Shown here: piece by piece, positions 26,914 through 38,800 of the stretch
How positions within the stretch are numbered: position 1 is the first letter of the stretch
Layout of the letters: each line of letters opens with the position of its first letter
Source of the DNA: GWF2-38-69 sp965228125
GTDB lineage: Bacteria > Verrucomicrobiota > Lentisphaeria > Victivallales > GWF2-38-69
DNA length: 64,000 nt
Direction: 5' to 3'
Assembly (NCBI GenBank): GCA_965228125.1
Contig: OZ245791.1
Span: 1,922,001 to 1,986,000 of the forward strand
Program-made: the position numbers and the translations under genes
Notes under the pieces: model-generated
Told to the model about the DNA's origin: nothing
Databases searched by the model: none
The model's input: the letters and a program-made list of their open reading frames with translations, nothing else

Positions 26914-27141
26914 ATGGCAAAGTGTTATATAAAGCTTGATCCTACAGTCTGCAAAGGATGTAGAGTTTGTGTGGAAGCATGTCCGAAACAGTGTATAGTG
27001 ATAGGCTCAGATATTAACAAATTGGGCTATCAATACGCCAAATTTGAAAATCCTGGATGTATAGGATGCGGAATATGTTTCTATGTCTGCCCTGAACCAG
27101 GAACTATTACAGTAATCAAGGAAGAGGAGGATAATAAGTAA
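26914..27141 (+). CDS. 2[4Fe-4S] ferredoxin subunit of 2-oxoacid oxidoreductase
   Basis: This 75-residue protein has two full cluster motifs: 'CKGCRVCVEACP' near residues 14-25 and 'CIGCGICFYVCP' near 50-61. It is the delta (ferredoxin-like) subunit of the KOR/VOR complex and carries electrons from the TPP site to soluble ferredoxin. Its stop overlaps the start of the alpha subunit gene by one base. Confidence 0.93.
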   Translation: MAKCYIKLDPTVCKGCRVCVEACPKQCIVIGSDINKLGYQYAKFENPGCIGCGICFYVCPEPGTITVIKEEEDNK

Positions 27142-28181
27142 TGAAGAAGCTAATGAAAGGAAATGATGCCGTAATCCATGGCGCATTACTTGGTGGATGT
27201 ACTCACTTTTTTGGTTACCCGATCACCCCCGCAAGCGAAATCGCCCATTCAGCTGCTTACTATTTTACCAAAGCTGGGAGAACATTCCTTCAGGCTGAAA
27301 GTGAAATCGCTGCAATTAATATGATACTTGGCTCTGCCTCCGCAGGAGCCAGAGTGATGACATCATCTTCAAGCCCCGGCATAGCGCTTATGAGCGAATG
27401 TATCTCTTATATTGCCGGCTCAAATGTTCCTGCTGTTATTATCGACGTACAAAGGACTGGTCCAGGCCTTGGATATATATGGCCAGAGCAAAGTGACTAC
27501 AATATGGTAATAAAAGGTGGCGGCCATGGAGTTTATAGAAATATAGTCCTTGCCCCTAACTCAGTGCAGGAGATGGCTGACTTTACGTATAAGGCTTTTG
27601 AACTTGCGGATAAGTACCGTGTTTGCGTGTTTGTTCTGTCTGATGCTTACATAGGGCAGATGATGGAGCCGGTTTCTTTTCCATCCAAAGTCCTTCATGG
27701 CAAGAGGAAAGACTATGCCCTTTACGCAGACAAAGAAAGCAGGCATAATCTAATCACGTCGCTTTTCATGGAAAGAGAGATATTATCGGACAACATTGAT
27801 TCTCTCCGTGAAAAATATGCAAAGATAGAAAAAGAAGTAACTGAATTTGAAGAAATATCTGTCAAAGACGCAGAGCACATATTTGTAGCTTTCGGAATCT
27901 CTTCAAGAATAGCTCTTACAGCAGTAAGGGAATTAAGAAAGCAGGGAATGAAAATCGGACTCTTCAGACCTAAGACACTTTTTCCATTTCCGGAAAAGCG
28001 CCTCGCAGAACTATCTTCAAAAGTAAAATCAATGATGGTGGTCGAACTCAATGACGGGATGATGGCAAATGATGTGGAACTTGCGGTTAAATCTAAGATT
28101 CCTGTAAAGAGGTTCAATTGGTATGGCGGTTACGTCCCGACAGTAACTGAACTCGTTGAAAAAACAAAGAAAGAAATTTAA
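27141..28181 (+). CDS. vorB: 2-oxoacid:ferredoxin oxidoreductase alpha subunit (VorB-like)
   Basis: This 346-residue protein has the pyruvate:ferredoxin oxidoreductase domain I and II arrangement of the KorA/VorB group. It begins with 'GNDAVIHGALLGGCTHFFGYP' and has 'PITPASEIAH', 'SEIAAINMILGSASAGAR' and 'TSSSSPGIALMSE'. The lack of a fused gamma domain at the N-terminus (present in long KorA proteins) and the gamma domain on the beta subunit fit the VorB form acting on 3-methyl-2-oxobutanoate. 2-oxoglutarate cannot be excluded as substrate. It overlaps the ferredoxin gene by one base. Confidence 0.88.
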   Translation: MKKLMKGNDAVIHGALLGGCTHFFGYPITPASEIAHSAAYYFTKAGRTFLQAESEIAAINMILGSASAGARVMTSSSSPGIALMSECISYIAGSNVPAVIIDVQRTGPGLGYIWPEQSDYNMVIKGGGHGVYRNIVLAPNSVQEMADFTYKAFELADKYRVCVFVLSDAYIGQMMEPVSFPSKVLHGKRKDYALYADKESRHNLITSLFMEREILSDNIDSLREKYAKIEKEVTEFEEISVKDAEHIFVAFGISSRIALTAVRELRKQGMKIGLFRPKTLFPFPEKRLAELSSKVKSMMVVELNDGMMANDVELAVKSKIPVKRFNWYGGYVPTVTELVEKTKKEI

Positions 28182-28195
28182 AGGGAGGAGTATTC

Positions 28196-29611
28196 ATGAT
28201 AAAGCATACTAAACCGTCTGCCTTCTATGATACTTTTGACAGAAAAGGGCTTGGACAGAAAACCACTCATTACTGTCCTGGCTGCGGACATGGCACTGTC
28301 CATAAACTTATAGCCGAAGCTATCGATGAGTTAGGCATACAAGATAAAGTCATTTTTTGCGCTCCTGTAGGATGCACCACTCTTTTATATTTTTATTTTG
28401 ATACGGGAAACATTCAGTGCCCTCATGGAAGAGCCCCTGCTGTTGCCACGGGTGTGACAAGGACTCTTGATGACTCCGTCGTTATTTCGTATCAAGGTGA
28501 CGGCGATCTTTCAGGAATAGGTTTGTCAGAAATAATGCACTCTGCCAACAGAGGCGAAAATATAGCTGTATTCTTCGTTAACAACGCTATATATGGAATG
28601 ACTGGCGGACAGATGGCTCCTACTACTCTTATCGGACAGGAAAGCAAAACTACACCATTCGGAAGGGATGCCCTCAGAGACGGAATGCCCATCAGAATGA
28701 GCGAAATAATAAATACTCTCGAAGCTCCAGTATTTGTTGAAAGATGCTCGCTTGGAACTGCCGCAGGCGTACTAAAAACCAGAAAAGCTGTCAAGAAAGC
28801 CCTGACGAACCAGAAAAACAGAAAAGGTTTCTCATTTGTGGAGATCCTATCTCCTTGCCCGATTAACTGGAAGATGGATGCAATCCAATCCAGAAAATGG
28901 CTGATTGATAATCTTGAAAAATTCTATGAAGTCAAAAACTTCAGAGATAAGGACACTTCTCTTACCGGACAGGGCAGATTGCCATTACTGGATGACGAAC
29001 AATTGCTTAAACTTCTTGATGTCGCAAAAGAAACTACTGATGAATTCAGCCATGCCATATCAGATATTGGAGAACATAAAGTAAAAATCGCCGGATTTGG
29101 CGGTCAGGGAATAATGTCAGTAGGCGTTCTTCTTGCCAACTGCGCAAAAACGGCAGGATACAATTCCACATGGCTCCCTTCTTACGGTGCAGAAATGAGG
29201 GGAGGGACAGCTTACGCAAGTATAGTCATGTCAAACGAAACTATCGGTTCACCTGTGGTTGACAACCCCGATATTCTTATTGCAATGAATGCTCCTTCTC
29301 TCGATGCATTCGAAGATAGCGTTGCAAAAGGCGGAACAATTATTGTAAATTCATCTATAGTTTCGAAAAAGGTTACAAGAGATGATGTAAAAGCTTATTA
29401 TGTACCAGCTACGGCGATGGCTAATGAGATTGGGCTTACAGCTACAGCCGCAGTAATAATCCTGGCTTTTTACGCCAGAGCTTTGGGAATATTTAGCGTC
29501 GATACGCTCAAACAAGTGCTTCCTTTGTCTATAAAAAACAAGAAGTATATTGAAGTGAACCTAAGGGCAGTAGCATCAGGCGAAATGTTCTTCGAAGGTT
29601 ATAAGGAATAA
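28196..29611 (+). CDS. 2-oxoacid:ferredoxin oxidoreductase beta-gamma fusion subunit
   Basis: This 471-residue protein joins two subunits. Residues 1-245 are the TPP-binding beta subunit: 'HYCPGCGHGTVH' near 27-38, and the TPP-Mg motif from 'GDGDLSGIG' (about 101-109) to 'NNAIYGMTGGQ' (about 128-138). Residues 295-471 are the gamma domain, starting 'GFGGQGIMSVGVLLANCAK'. A linker of about 50 residues separates them. With the alpha and ferredoxin subunits this completes an oxygen-sensitive enzyme that turns 2-oxoacid plus CoA into acyl-CoA, CO2 and reduced ferredoxin. It is the last gene of the operon and is followed by a strong terminator. Confidence 0.9.
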   Translation: MIKHTKPSAFYDTFDRKGLGQKTTHYCPGCGHGTVHKLIAEAIDELGIQDKVIFCAPVGCTTLLYFYFDTGNIQCPHGRAPAVATGVTRTLDDSVVISYQGDGDLSGIGLSEIMHSANRGENIAVFFVNNAIYGMTGGQMAPTTLIGQESKTTPFGRDALRDGMPIRMSEIINTLEAPVFVERCSLGTAAGVLKTRKAVKKALTNQKNRKGFSFVEILSPCPINWKMDAIQSRKWLIDNLEKFYEVKNFRDKDTSLTGQGRLPLLDDEQLLKLLDVAKETTDEFSHAISDIGEHKVKIAGFGGQGIMSVGVLLANCAKTAGYNSTWLPSYGAEMRGGTAYASIVMSNETIGSPVVDNPDILIAMNAPSLDAFEDSVAKGGTIIVNSSIVSKKVTRDDVKAYYVPATAMANEIGLTATAAVIILAFYARALGIFSVDTLKQVLPLSIKNKKYIEVNLRAVASGEMFFEGYKE

Positions 29612-29629
29612 ATTTTATTCAATTTTTCA

Positions 29630-29662
29630 GCCGGTTTCTGGGAACAGATACCGGCTTTTTTT
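29630..29662 (+). terminator. intrinsic terminator of the ptb-buk-VOR operon
   Basis: GCCGGTTTCTG, a GGAA loop, then CAGATACCGGC form an 11-bp stem with one mismatch, followed by TTTTTTT. It lies 18 bp after the stop codon of the fusion subunit. Confidence 0.9.
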
Positions 29663-29863
29663 GCTGTGCCTTGAGGCGTTCCAATGGACAGATTCCTGGC
29701 TGATCAGGCATTATAAGACCCCCTGTAAGACTAGAGAATCATCATGTCCTAAAAGTTGCTGATTCTTGTCTTTTCCCGTGGCATGAGTTCTCTGTCTTTG
29801 GAAGCCTTACTCATTATACCGTCTCTTATGTTTTTATCCTTCAATCTGCAATTTCCATTCTCC

Positions 29864-32800
29864 CTACACTTGGCCTGATACAATAGCATCCAGATAAATA
29901 TCCGTGCTGGTTTTGAATAGTGCATGTTTATCGAGTGTAACGCTATATAAACTTTCTCCGTCGGACATACCTGCAATCATTGCCAGATAGTCGTTGGTTT
30001 GTTCAAATATCATAGCTGTTTCGCTCTCGCCCTGTCCTTCATCTTCTTCTCCTGTCACAGTGTCATCATCATAGCTTGTATCGTTCATAAGCGTGCGATC
30101 AAAGTTTAGAGGTTTGTCGACTTTGTGATCATACACATTTTCTGTGTCAGGATTGAAAATATCTTCCTTCGCAAAATTAGCGCTTGTTGAATCTTCGTTA
30201 AGCTGTGTTGCATTGCCACTTATTTCTATCCCGTTCAAAGTAACCACCCCAAAATTATAAGTAGGATGAGAAGAGCTATTAGAAGGTTCGCCTGTAGAGT
30301 CATCTATTACCGAAATAATTGTAGCATCATTGATGGGAGATACGCGGACTTTTGGTATAAATGCCGTAAAGTCTCCAAAACTTGTAACTGAACCCGTAAA
30401 CGTATGAGTAATTGTATCAACAGCATTGAGGTCAGTCCAAGATGAATCTGAGTACAGTTCTCCCTTCATTCTACCTTCTGTTCCGACTACGTCTCCAAAC
30501 AAATATTGGCATGTAATATCTGCAGTAAAATTACTTATGCCGCTGCTATCTACAATCCAGTATCTGTTAATGTAATTGTCTGTATTGGTATTATTGGGAT
30601 CCTTTTCTGGAACTACGCTGATGTTTAGGTATGTGCTGTTATATGTACCGCTTGTCAGCTCAATTGTGATAGGAGAGTACTCTCCTGTCGAACCGTCAAG
30701 TGATCCTAGAGGGAAGACATATGTTCCATTTCCAGAAATGCGTTTTATAAGGCTTCCGCTGCCGGAAGTAACTATCATATTCGTGGAAGAACCTGTTCCG
30801 CTGATATTGCCTGTAAACTGAAGTGTCATATTGTAGCTGCCCAGTACAAATATACCGCTGGCAAGCGTAAGAGCATTTTCTATTGTGACATCTCCTGTAA
30901 GCGTTTTAAGTCCTGCTCCATTTGAAACCAACGAGTAGAAGGTTTCCGCACTTATTTCCTGATCTGCTCCATCAAGCGTGACAGTATATGTTCCAGGCGT
31001 AAATGTCCCTGAGTTGCTCCAGTTTCCGCTTACAGTTATGTCTCCTGAAAGCACTAGAAAAGCTCCAGATGCTATTGAAACATTGTTGTAATCAGTGGCA
31101 CTTATAAATTTACCGTCGCTTACCAGAAGATTATTTGTGACAGCTAAACTTGTTGAACCTGACGCATCTACTTCTATAGAGGAAGGATCTCCTGTGTTGG
31201 CTATCGTAAGATTATAGAATGTGTTGGTTCCGCTGATTGTCTGATCTGCGCTTCCGTCAAAAGTTACGGTGGTGCCGTTTGCATCGAATGTTCCTGAATT
31301 GCCCCAGCTGCCACTGACCGTAAATGTGCCTGACGTAGCATTGAGGGTAGCTCCTGAAGCTATACTTACATCGCCATTTATATCCCATGTGCCTGATGAG
31401 TTTCCTGAATTAAATACGCCTGCATTTACCGTCAGGCCGCCTGTTGTAATGTCATTGCCGTTTGTTACAAAATTGCCGCTGCCTTCTTTTGTCAGCGTGC
31501 CGTCAATTGTTACAGTTGAGGAAATTACGGTATTTGCGCTACCTGAATTCACGGTCAATCCTACTGTGGATGTTCCGTCAGTAATTCCTCCTGTAAAGGT
31601 AATTGCGCTGTTAGTGGTTGCAAATGTCGTTGTATTCCCGTCATTTGTTAAAGTAACCGCGCCTGTGTATGTTTGGATGCCGGTAGTTGTTACATTGCCG
31701 CCTATGGAAGATGTGCCGCCTACAGTAAGGTATTCAAGGCTGGTCGTTGCGCCTATGGTGCTTGAAAAGACGGTATTACCGCTTATAACAAGGTATTCCT
31801 GCCCAGCGATGGCTCCATCGATTGTTCCGGTAAAGCTGATTGCTCCATCTGTTGTACTATCGGTATCAATTGTTATATCTGCGGCAAGAACAACAGCACC
31901 TTTGATTGTAACAGCGCCGGCTGTTGATTCTTCGTTAGTTGAGATATTGCCGTTAAGAGTAATTGTCCCTGTTGCAGCATTAGTAAAGATTACGCCGCCG
32001 TCCCTGGTGTTTACAGCAGCCAGGCTTACTGCTCCGGCATTTGTTATTGTCAGGGTGTCAATTGCCTGGGCAGCTCCTATAGCATCGCTAAAAGTGATAT
32101 TGCCGGTTCCTGAATCAAGAGTTAAGGTACGGTTGCTGGTGTTTGCATCAGCGTCGACAGTTCCAGAGAATGAGATATCGCTGTCATCTGCATCAAGAAT
32201 TACATCAGCACCTATTACCACATGTCCGGTGTATGTCTGTGTCCCATCAGTGTAGACATTGTTTGTTATGGTTGTAGAATTGTTACCTGCTGTAACGCTT
32301 AGATTTAAAATTCTGTTTGTATCACTGAAAGTTGGCAAAGAAGCGTCGCCTGTTCCTGCATCAATAGTAAGGCTATGGTTATTTCCCAGTACTGTTCCGC
32401 TAAGGGTTATGTTCCCTCCGGAAGAAGATAGCGCCACATCTGCTCTTAATATAGCGGTATTAGCATTTATTGAAATGTCATAGTTTGTTGTAGATATATT
32501 GTCCGAGAGATACACTGATGTGCTGGTCAGGCTTATTCCTCCTCCCGAATTTATTATTCCTGAATACATAGCAACAGTGTCAGATCCTGTCACTGCTAAA
32601 GTGACTGTTATGCCGGAATCGCTCGCGACAGTTCCCAGATTTACGAAGCCTACACTTTCACCGCCGACATAGTTACATGTTATAGATCCATCATTGCTGG
32701 TAAAATTAACGCTTGTTCCCGGCAGTATTGCAAAGTCTTCCACAATTATAGCCGTACTTATATCTAATGTGTAGCCGCCAGTCTGTGTGTTAATCAAAAC

Positions 32801-35800
32801 GTCAGAAGTGGAAGTTGGAGTTCCGCCAGGCCCTGTCCAGTTGTCGGGATTGTTCCAATCTCCGTCTGAAGATCCATCCCATTCATAGAAGTCTTCAAAT
32901 CGCCAGTTATAATTACCTCCGCCGTTATTCGAGAAAGATGCTATAATTGTTTTATTTAAGCTATTTGAGCCACTAACAGTGGCAAAAGCTACACTATAAT
33001 CATTTACCGAACTATATAAGTTGTTTATTTTAACGGCGTTCGCCTGATGGTCTCCGCCCAGAATAGTAAACCAGCTTTCTACTGTCTGTAAATCCGTTAT
33101 GGTGAAGGTTAGTGTTTTATCATTTACATGCTCACAGGATAGATCATAGAATGTATTAGCCCCGGAAATAGTCGATGTCGTACCGTCTCCTTCGAATCGT
33201 ACTTCTCCGTTATTATGATTGAATGTGCCGCTGTTATTCCAGTTACCTGTAACATATAGAATAGCAGGTGCATTTAAAGTTGTGCCGCTCCCGATTGTGA
33301 CATCTTCTGAAATTGTCCAATCATAATCTCCGCCTGTAAGGGTTCCGCCTGTTAAAGATATTTTTCCGGCAACCATGTCGTCGGATTGAAGTTTCAGTTC
33401 CCCTGTGCCTAATTTGGAAAGAGTCCCTGTAATAATTACATCATCTGTAATTTCAGACGTGGAACCGACTGTTATGCTCAGATTATAAATATCCGTGCTC
33501 ACCTTGCCGAGAGTCAATACGCCTAACGTATTAATTATTATATCGGAAGAGGCTCCGCCTGATGTTCCGCTTATGCTTGCAACAGTTATATTGCCGCTGT
33601 CTCCGTCTCCAAGCGTTAAAGTTGCTCCATCGGCTATTGTTACATTTCCAAGAACAATATTGCATCCTATTGTAGCATCATCTGTCACATTCGTAGTCCC
33701 AAGCTGGATCGTACTTCCGTTAGACGCTGTTATAGTGCCGGCTACAGATGTAGTGGAAACTATGCTTGTCACTCCGCTTGTAAATGTAAGAGTATCGGTC
33801 GAAGCGTTTCCAAGAACCACTCCGTTTGTATTACTGAACGTAACAGCATTGTCTATAGAACTGTTGCCCAGCAGAGATACGCTGTATGCACCGCTGTGAG
33901 TTTGAAGTCCTGTTATTGTAACATCACTACTGAAAACAATTGCTCCTGTCTGGGTTGTGCTTCCGATGTCAAGGGTATAATTGCCTTGGACAGATCCTGT
34001 AAAAGTTATAGTTCCGCTCCCGCTTTTTACAGTTATATCATTAGTCAAAGTAATTGTTTGGGTATAACTTTGTGCGCCGGTAGTTGTTATATCAGCACCA
34101 ACATTGGTAGTGCCGCTTATTGAAACACTTGTTAAGGCGCTGGTAGCACCTATTGCTCCATTTACTGTGGCGTCTCCTGTGACAGTTAGGCTGTGAGTTC
34201 CATTGACTGTGCTGCTGAATGTAGCGGTTGAAGCTGTAAGTGCTGCGTCATCTGTCAAAGTAACAGCGCCTGTGTAAGTTTGGACTCCCGTAGTTGTTAT
34301 ATTGGCCCCTACAGAGGAAGTTTCGCTTACACTTAATGATGAGAGGTTGGCGGTAGTTCCGACATTACCTGCAAATGCGGCTTTCCCTGTGACAGTCAGG
34401 GCGTATGTTCCATCTACTGTGCTGCTGAATGTGGCAGTTGATACTGACAGTGTTGCGTCTGATGTCAAAGTAACAGCGCCATTGTAAGTCTGAGTTCCCG
34501 TAGTTGTTATATCAGCGCCTATGCTGCTTGTGCCGCTGACGCTCAGCGCCGAAAGCGACCTTATATGGCCTACTGCTCCATTGAACTGAGCATCTCCCGT
34601 AACGGTCAGGCTTTGTGATGGATTGCTGTTTAATGTTGAATTGAATATGACTGTGGTTCCGGTAAGGTCAAGATTGCTGTTCAATATCACTGCGCCGCTA
34701 TAGGTCTGGGTCAAAGTAGTTGTAATATCGGCATAGATATATGTCTGTATATTGCTGACAGTTAAGTATTCCAATTCGTTCCCTGGCGTTGTCCCTATGG
34801 CTCCTTCGAAAAAGGCAGACGCTGAAGTGTTTACAGTTAACCCTTCTGTTCCTGATGAAGTACCATTTATTGTTGAGTTGAAAGTTATCTCATACGAAGA
34901 TAATTCTACATCTGCAGTTAAGGTAACTGCGCCTGTGTAGGTCTGAAGTCCCGTAGTTGTTATATCACCGCCTATGGAGGAAGTTCCGTTTACCGTAAAT
35001 GAGGTAAGAGCTGTAGTTGATCCTATTGCTCCGTTAATTGTCGCATTGCCGTCTACTGTAAATGAGTAAGCACCCTGAAGGGTTCCAGAACTGATTGTAA
35101 GGTCACCGGAGATGGACGAGACATTGCTTGTTAGAGTTACTCCATTTGAATTATCTATTATTACATTTGCAACTCCCGTCGATGGGAGCTCCACGGATGT
35201 ATTTTGCGCTGTTGAAGCCGAATAGATAAGAGTCGATGAATTTCCATAGGACATTTCCCCTAAACTAAGGGTCAGCATCCCTCCAGCCATATCCAGAATT
35301 CCATTGACCGTGAATTCAGCGCCTGCATCGATAATATCCAGTGTTCCAGTTGCATCAAGTGTCAAGTCTCCGTCTACTGTGAGGTTAGTTATTGAAACAT
35401 CTGAAGTTATTGTTACGGTAGAACCATCAACAACCGTAACTGAATATGAATTATAAAGTGTCGGCGCATTGGTAGCGGCAGTGTATACACCTTCTTCCGT
35501 AGTTGACCTCGTCCAAGTCGAAGCTGCGCTCCATGCTCCGCCGCTTGCAGTGGATTTGAAATAATAATAAGGCTCTTGTTCAAAATATGCTCCAATGCTT
35601 GGAGAGCCTGTTATAGTTTCTCCGCGCTGGTCTGTTGTTATCTGTGTGACGGTGTCCGTTACAGACGAGCCATCTTCCACAGCATGCCATGTGTTTCCGT
35701 CTGCCGAATAAGCATATTTGGTATCACTGCCAGAAGTATAAGTCCCAGTGTAACAGCCAGTACCGATTGCTATTGAATCTGATGCCAATGCCACAGTATA

Positions 35801-38800
35801 GGTATTTCCGCCGTTATCTGCCAGTACCGGGACATATATGCTGTCTGCCTCTATTGTAGTGTAGCTGGCAAATAGCGAATCTCCTTTGCCGGAGGTGTAA
35901 GTATAGAGTTGATTGCCTGAACCGACTGCAGTCAGGTCATAGCCGGAGATATTATAATTACCATAAATTGTACCATTTAAATTATAAATATCACTATAAG
36001 CATAGCTTCCGGTTGTTCCTTTGTAGTTGTAGGCTATGATGGAATTTGTTACGTATACCGTTCCAATATAATTGTAGATCCCGCCACCGTAAGTAGCAGC
36101 TGTATTGCCGCTGATCGTGGAGTCGGTGATTGTCAATTCTCCATCATTAAAAATTCCGCCGCCGCCGCTTGATGAAGACGAATTGTTGCTTATCGTGGAA
36201 GAGGTAATATTTGCTATTGATACTGCGTCATTGAAAATTCCGCCGCCATAAGAAACAGATGAATTGCCGCTGATCGTGGAGTCGGTGATTGTTAATTTTC
36301 CATCATTAAAAATTCCGCCGCCGTTTGTAGAAGCCTCATTATCACTGATTGTGGAAGAGGTAATATTTGCTATTGCTGATGCATTATTAAAAATCCCGCC
36401 GCCGTCACCGCCAGCTTCATTATCGCTGATCGTGGACGAGGTGATTGTTAATGTCCCATTAGAATTGTAAATCCCTCCTCCGTTATCGCCCATGGTTGCA
36501 TTTCCGCTGATAGTGGAATTGATAACGGTTAGAGTGCCTGCATTATAAATCCCTCCGCCTTTATGAGTAGCCGAGTTATTGCTGATTGTGGAGTCGGTGA
36601 TTGTTAAGGTGCCGCCAGCGATATAAATCCCGCCGCCGCTATCTGCATTTGCCCCTGAGATTTCCACATTGTCTAGATTAAGTGTTCCTGCTTCAATATA
36701 AATACTTCCGCCGTCTTTGGCTACACTCTCTCCAGAAATATCTCCGCCCTGAATAGTCATATTTTCGATAGTGCTGGTCCCGACGGAAATATAAAATACC
36801 CTTGAGGCTGTGCCGCCTGAACCTGGAGTTGGCACTCTTACAATAGTCGAAGAAGAATCGCCGTTTTCTCCTGTTAATGTTACTGATGAATTTATAATTA
36901 TTCCACCCAAATAAACTTCAGTACTGCTTAACATTATTGACGTTGCAGCCAGATAAATTGTGTCGCTTGCGACGTTTACTGCGCTTTGTATCGTTGTAAA
37001 AACGTCCGTTCCCAGTACTCCGGTTGTCCAAGACGTAGCAGAACCTATCTTGGCTACCAGTCCGTCGTATTGGTAGGCTCCTATTGATATTCCCACATTG
37101 CTATTGATGTAATAGCCTCTCTGGTCTGTTGTTATTTGTGTAACAGTTTCAGAAACTGAACTCCCATCCTCGAGAGCATACCACGTACTTCCATCTGTAG
37201 AATAAGCATATTTTGTATCGCTGCCGGAAGTGTAACTTCCAATCCAGCAGCCGGCATTTAATGCAGTACTGCTACTGCTTGCTGCCATTGTCATGGTATA
37301 CCCGCCGTTATCTGCAAGAGATGACAGGCTGCTGTCATACGCAGTTGTCGTACACCCTACAGATGATGTTATGCTGCCATAGGTTGTGCTTGCGTCATAC
37401 CAGCAGTAATATGCATTGAGTGTTCCACTAGTAGCAATATCTCCTCCGGAGGATGTGGCAGTATTATTTATGATAATGGTATTTGCCAAAAGTGTTGTTC
37501 CTTCATTAGCAATCCCACCGCCGCCATAAGCTGAATTTCCGTTGATTGTGCAGGAGGTGATTGTTGCTGTTGCTCCATTGTAATTATAAATCCCGCCGCC
37601 TAAATCATAAGTCGCTGAATTTCCGCTGATCGTGGAAGAAGTGAGGATTAATGTGCCGTAATTAGCAATCCCACCGCCGTCTTCATGAGCTGTATTCCCG
37701 CTGATCGTGGAAGAGGTGATTGTTGCTGTTGCTCCATTGTAATTATAAATCCCGGCACCACAACCAGTAGTTGAATTATCGCTAATCGTGGAGTCGGTGA
37801 TTGTTAAGGTGCCTTTGTTATAAATTCCGCCGCCAGTATCAAGAATAGAGGCATTAGTAGTCGAATTTCCGCTGATAGTGGAAGTGATAACGGTTAGAGT
37901 GCCTGCATTATAAATCCCGCCGCCGCCCTCATGATAATAATAATCAAGAGCCGAATTATCGCTGATAGTGGAATTGGTAACGGTTAGAGTGCCCGCATTA
38001 TAAATCCCGCCGCCCCTTCCAGCGGTTGAATTTGAAACTACCACATGATCAAGATTAACTGTTCCTGCATCTATAAGAATTCCGCCGCCATCATCTGAAA
38101 TACCCCCGCCTTTGATGGTCATGTTTTCTATATTAACAGTTTCACCGGAAGCATTAATTTCAAACACTCTAAAAAAAGAACTTCCAGGAGTTGCTACCTG
38201 GACAGTAACATCGTTTCCTGTGGCAATATTAGTCCCATCGATAGTAACAGAGTCCGTAATAATCGGCAATACATTCTCATATGTCTCAGAACCATTTATC
38301 GTAACCGTATCGCCTGAAGTTAGGTTAAAAGCGATGGTATCATCTACAGAAGTTGTTGCATTAGAGGAATCAATAGCCCAGCTAAGAGTCCCTGTTACTG
38401 AAGTATCTCCACTATCGGTTATTGCCGTTACCGTATAAGTTTCGAGGTTATGGTGGTAATCGTGGGCGGATATAGAATGAGCTTCAATAGCCCCTGTGGC
38501 AAATTCCAAATCCCAGTCTCCCTGAACTCCTGTAGTATCGGTAGAAGCCGCCACATCAGCGCCTGTCCAATTAGCTATGTCATTAAGAACGCCTTGGCCT
38601 GCGCTGTCTTTTGCTATGTCGCATCCGTAGAAAAGAATGTCCGCGTCAGCAGTAAGGTGAGACTGCCAGGAGGAAATAGCATCCTTATAATTTTCGATAT
38701 TATCCGCTGTAACAACATCGCTTCCCAGCATTATCTGAGCATAGTTGCCTTCAGAAACTATCTGTACAGAACTTATATCCTCATGTGTGGATAAATAGTC

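Noticed and set aside
29749..29976. 75-codon frame on the minus strand after the giant gene
   Set aside because: It overlaps the end of the giant gene in another frame, has no ribosome-binding site that decides a start, and its sequence resembles no family.
31269..32255. 328-codon open frame on the plus strand inside the giant gene
   Set aside because: It is antisense to repetitive Thr/Gly-rich coding sequence, is Pro/Val-rich as expected from that codon use, and has no start signals or domain.
36040..38060. regular short repeats that could suggest a CRISPR array
   Set aside because: The repeats are in frame, divergent and encode a beta-helix; there are no identical repeats with unique spacers and no cas genes.
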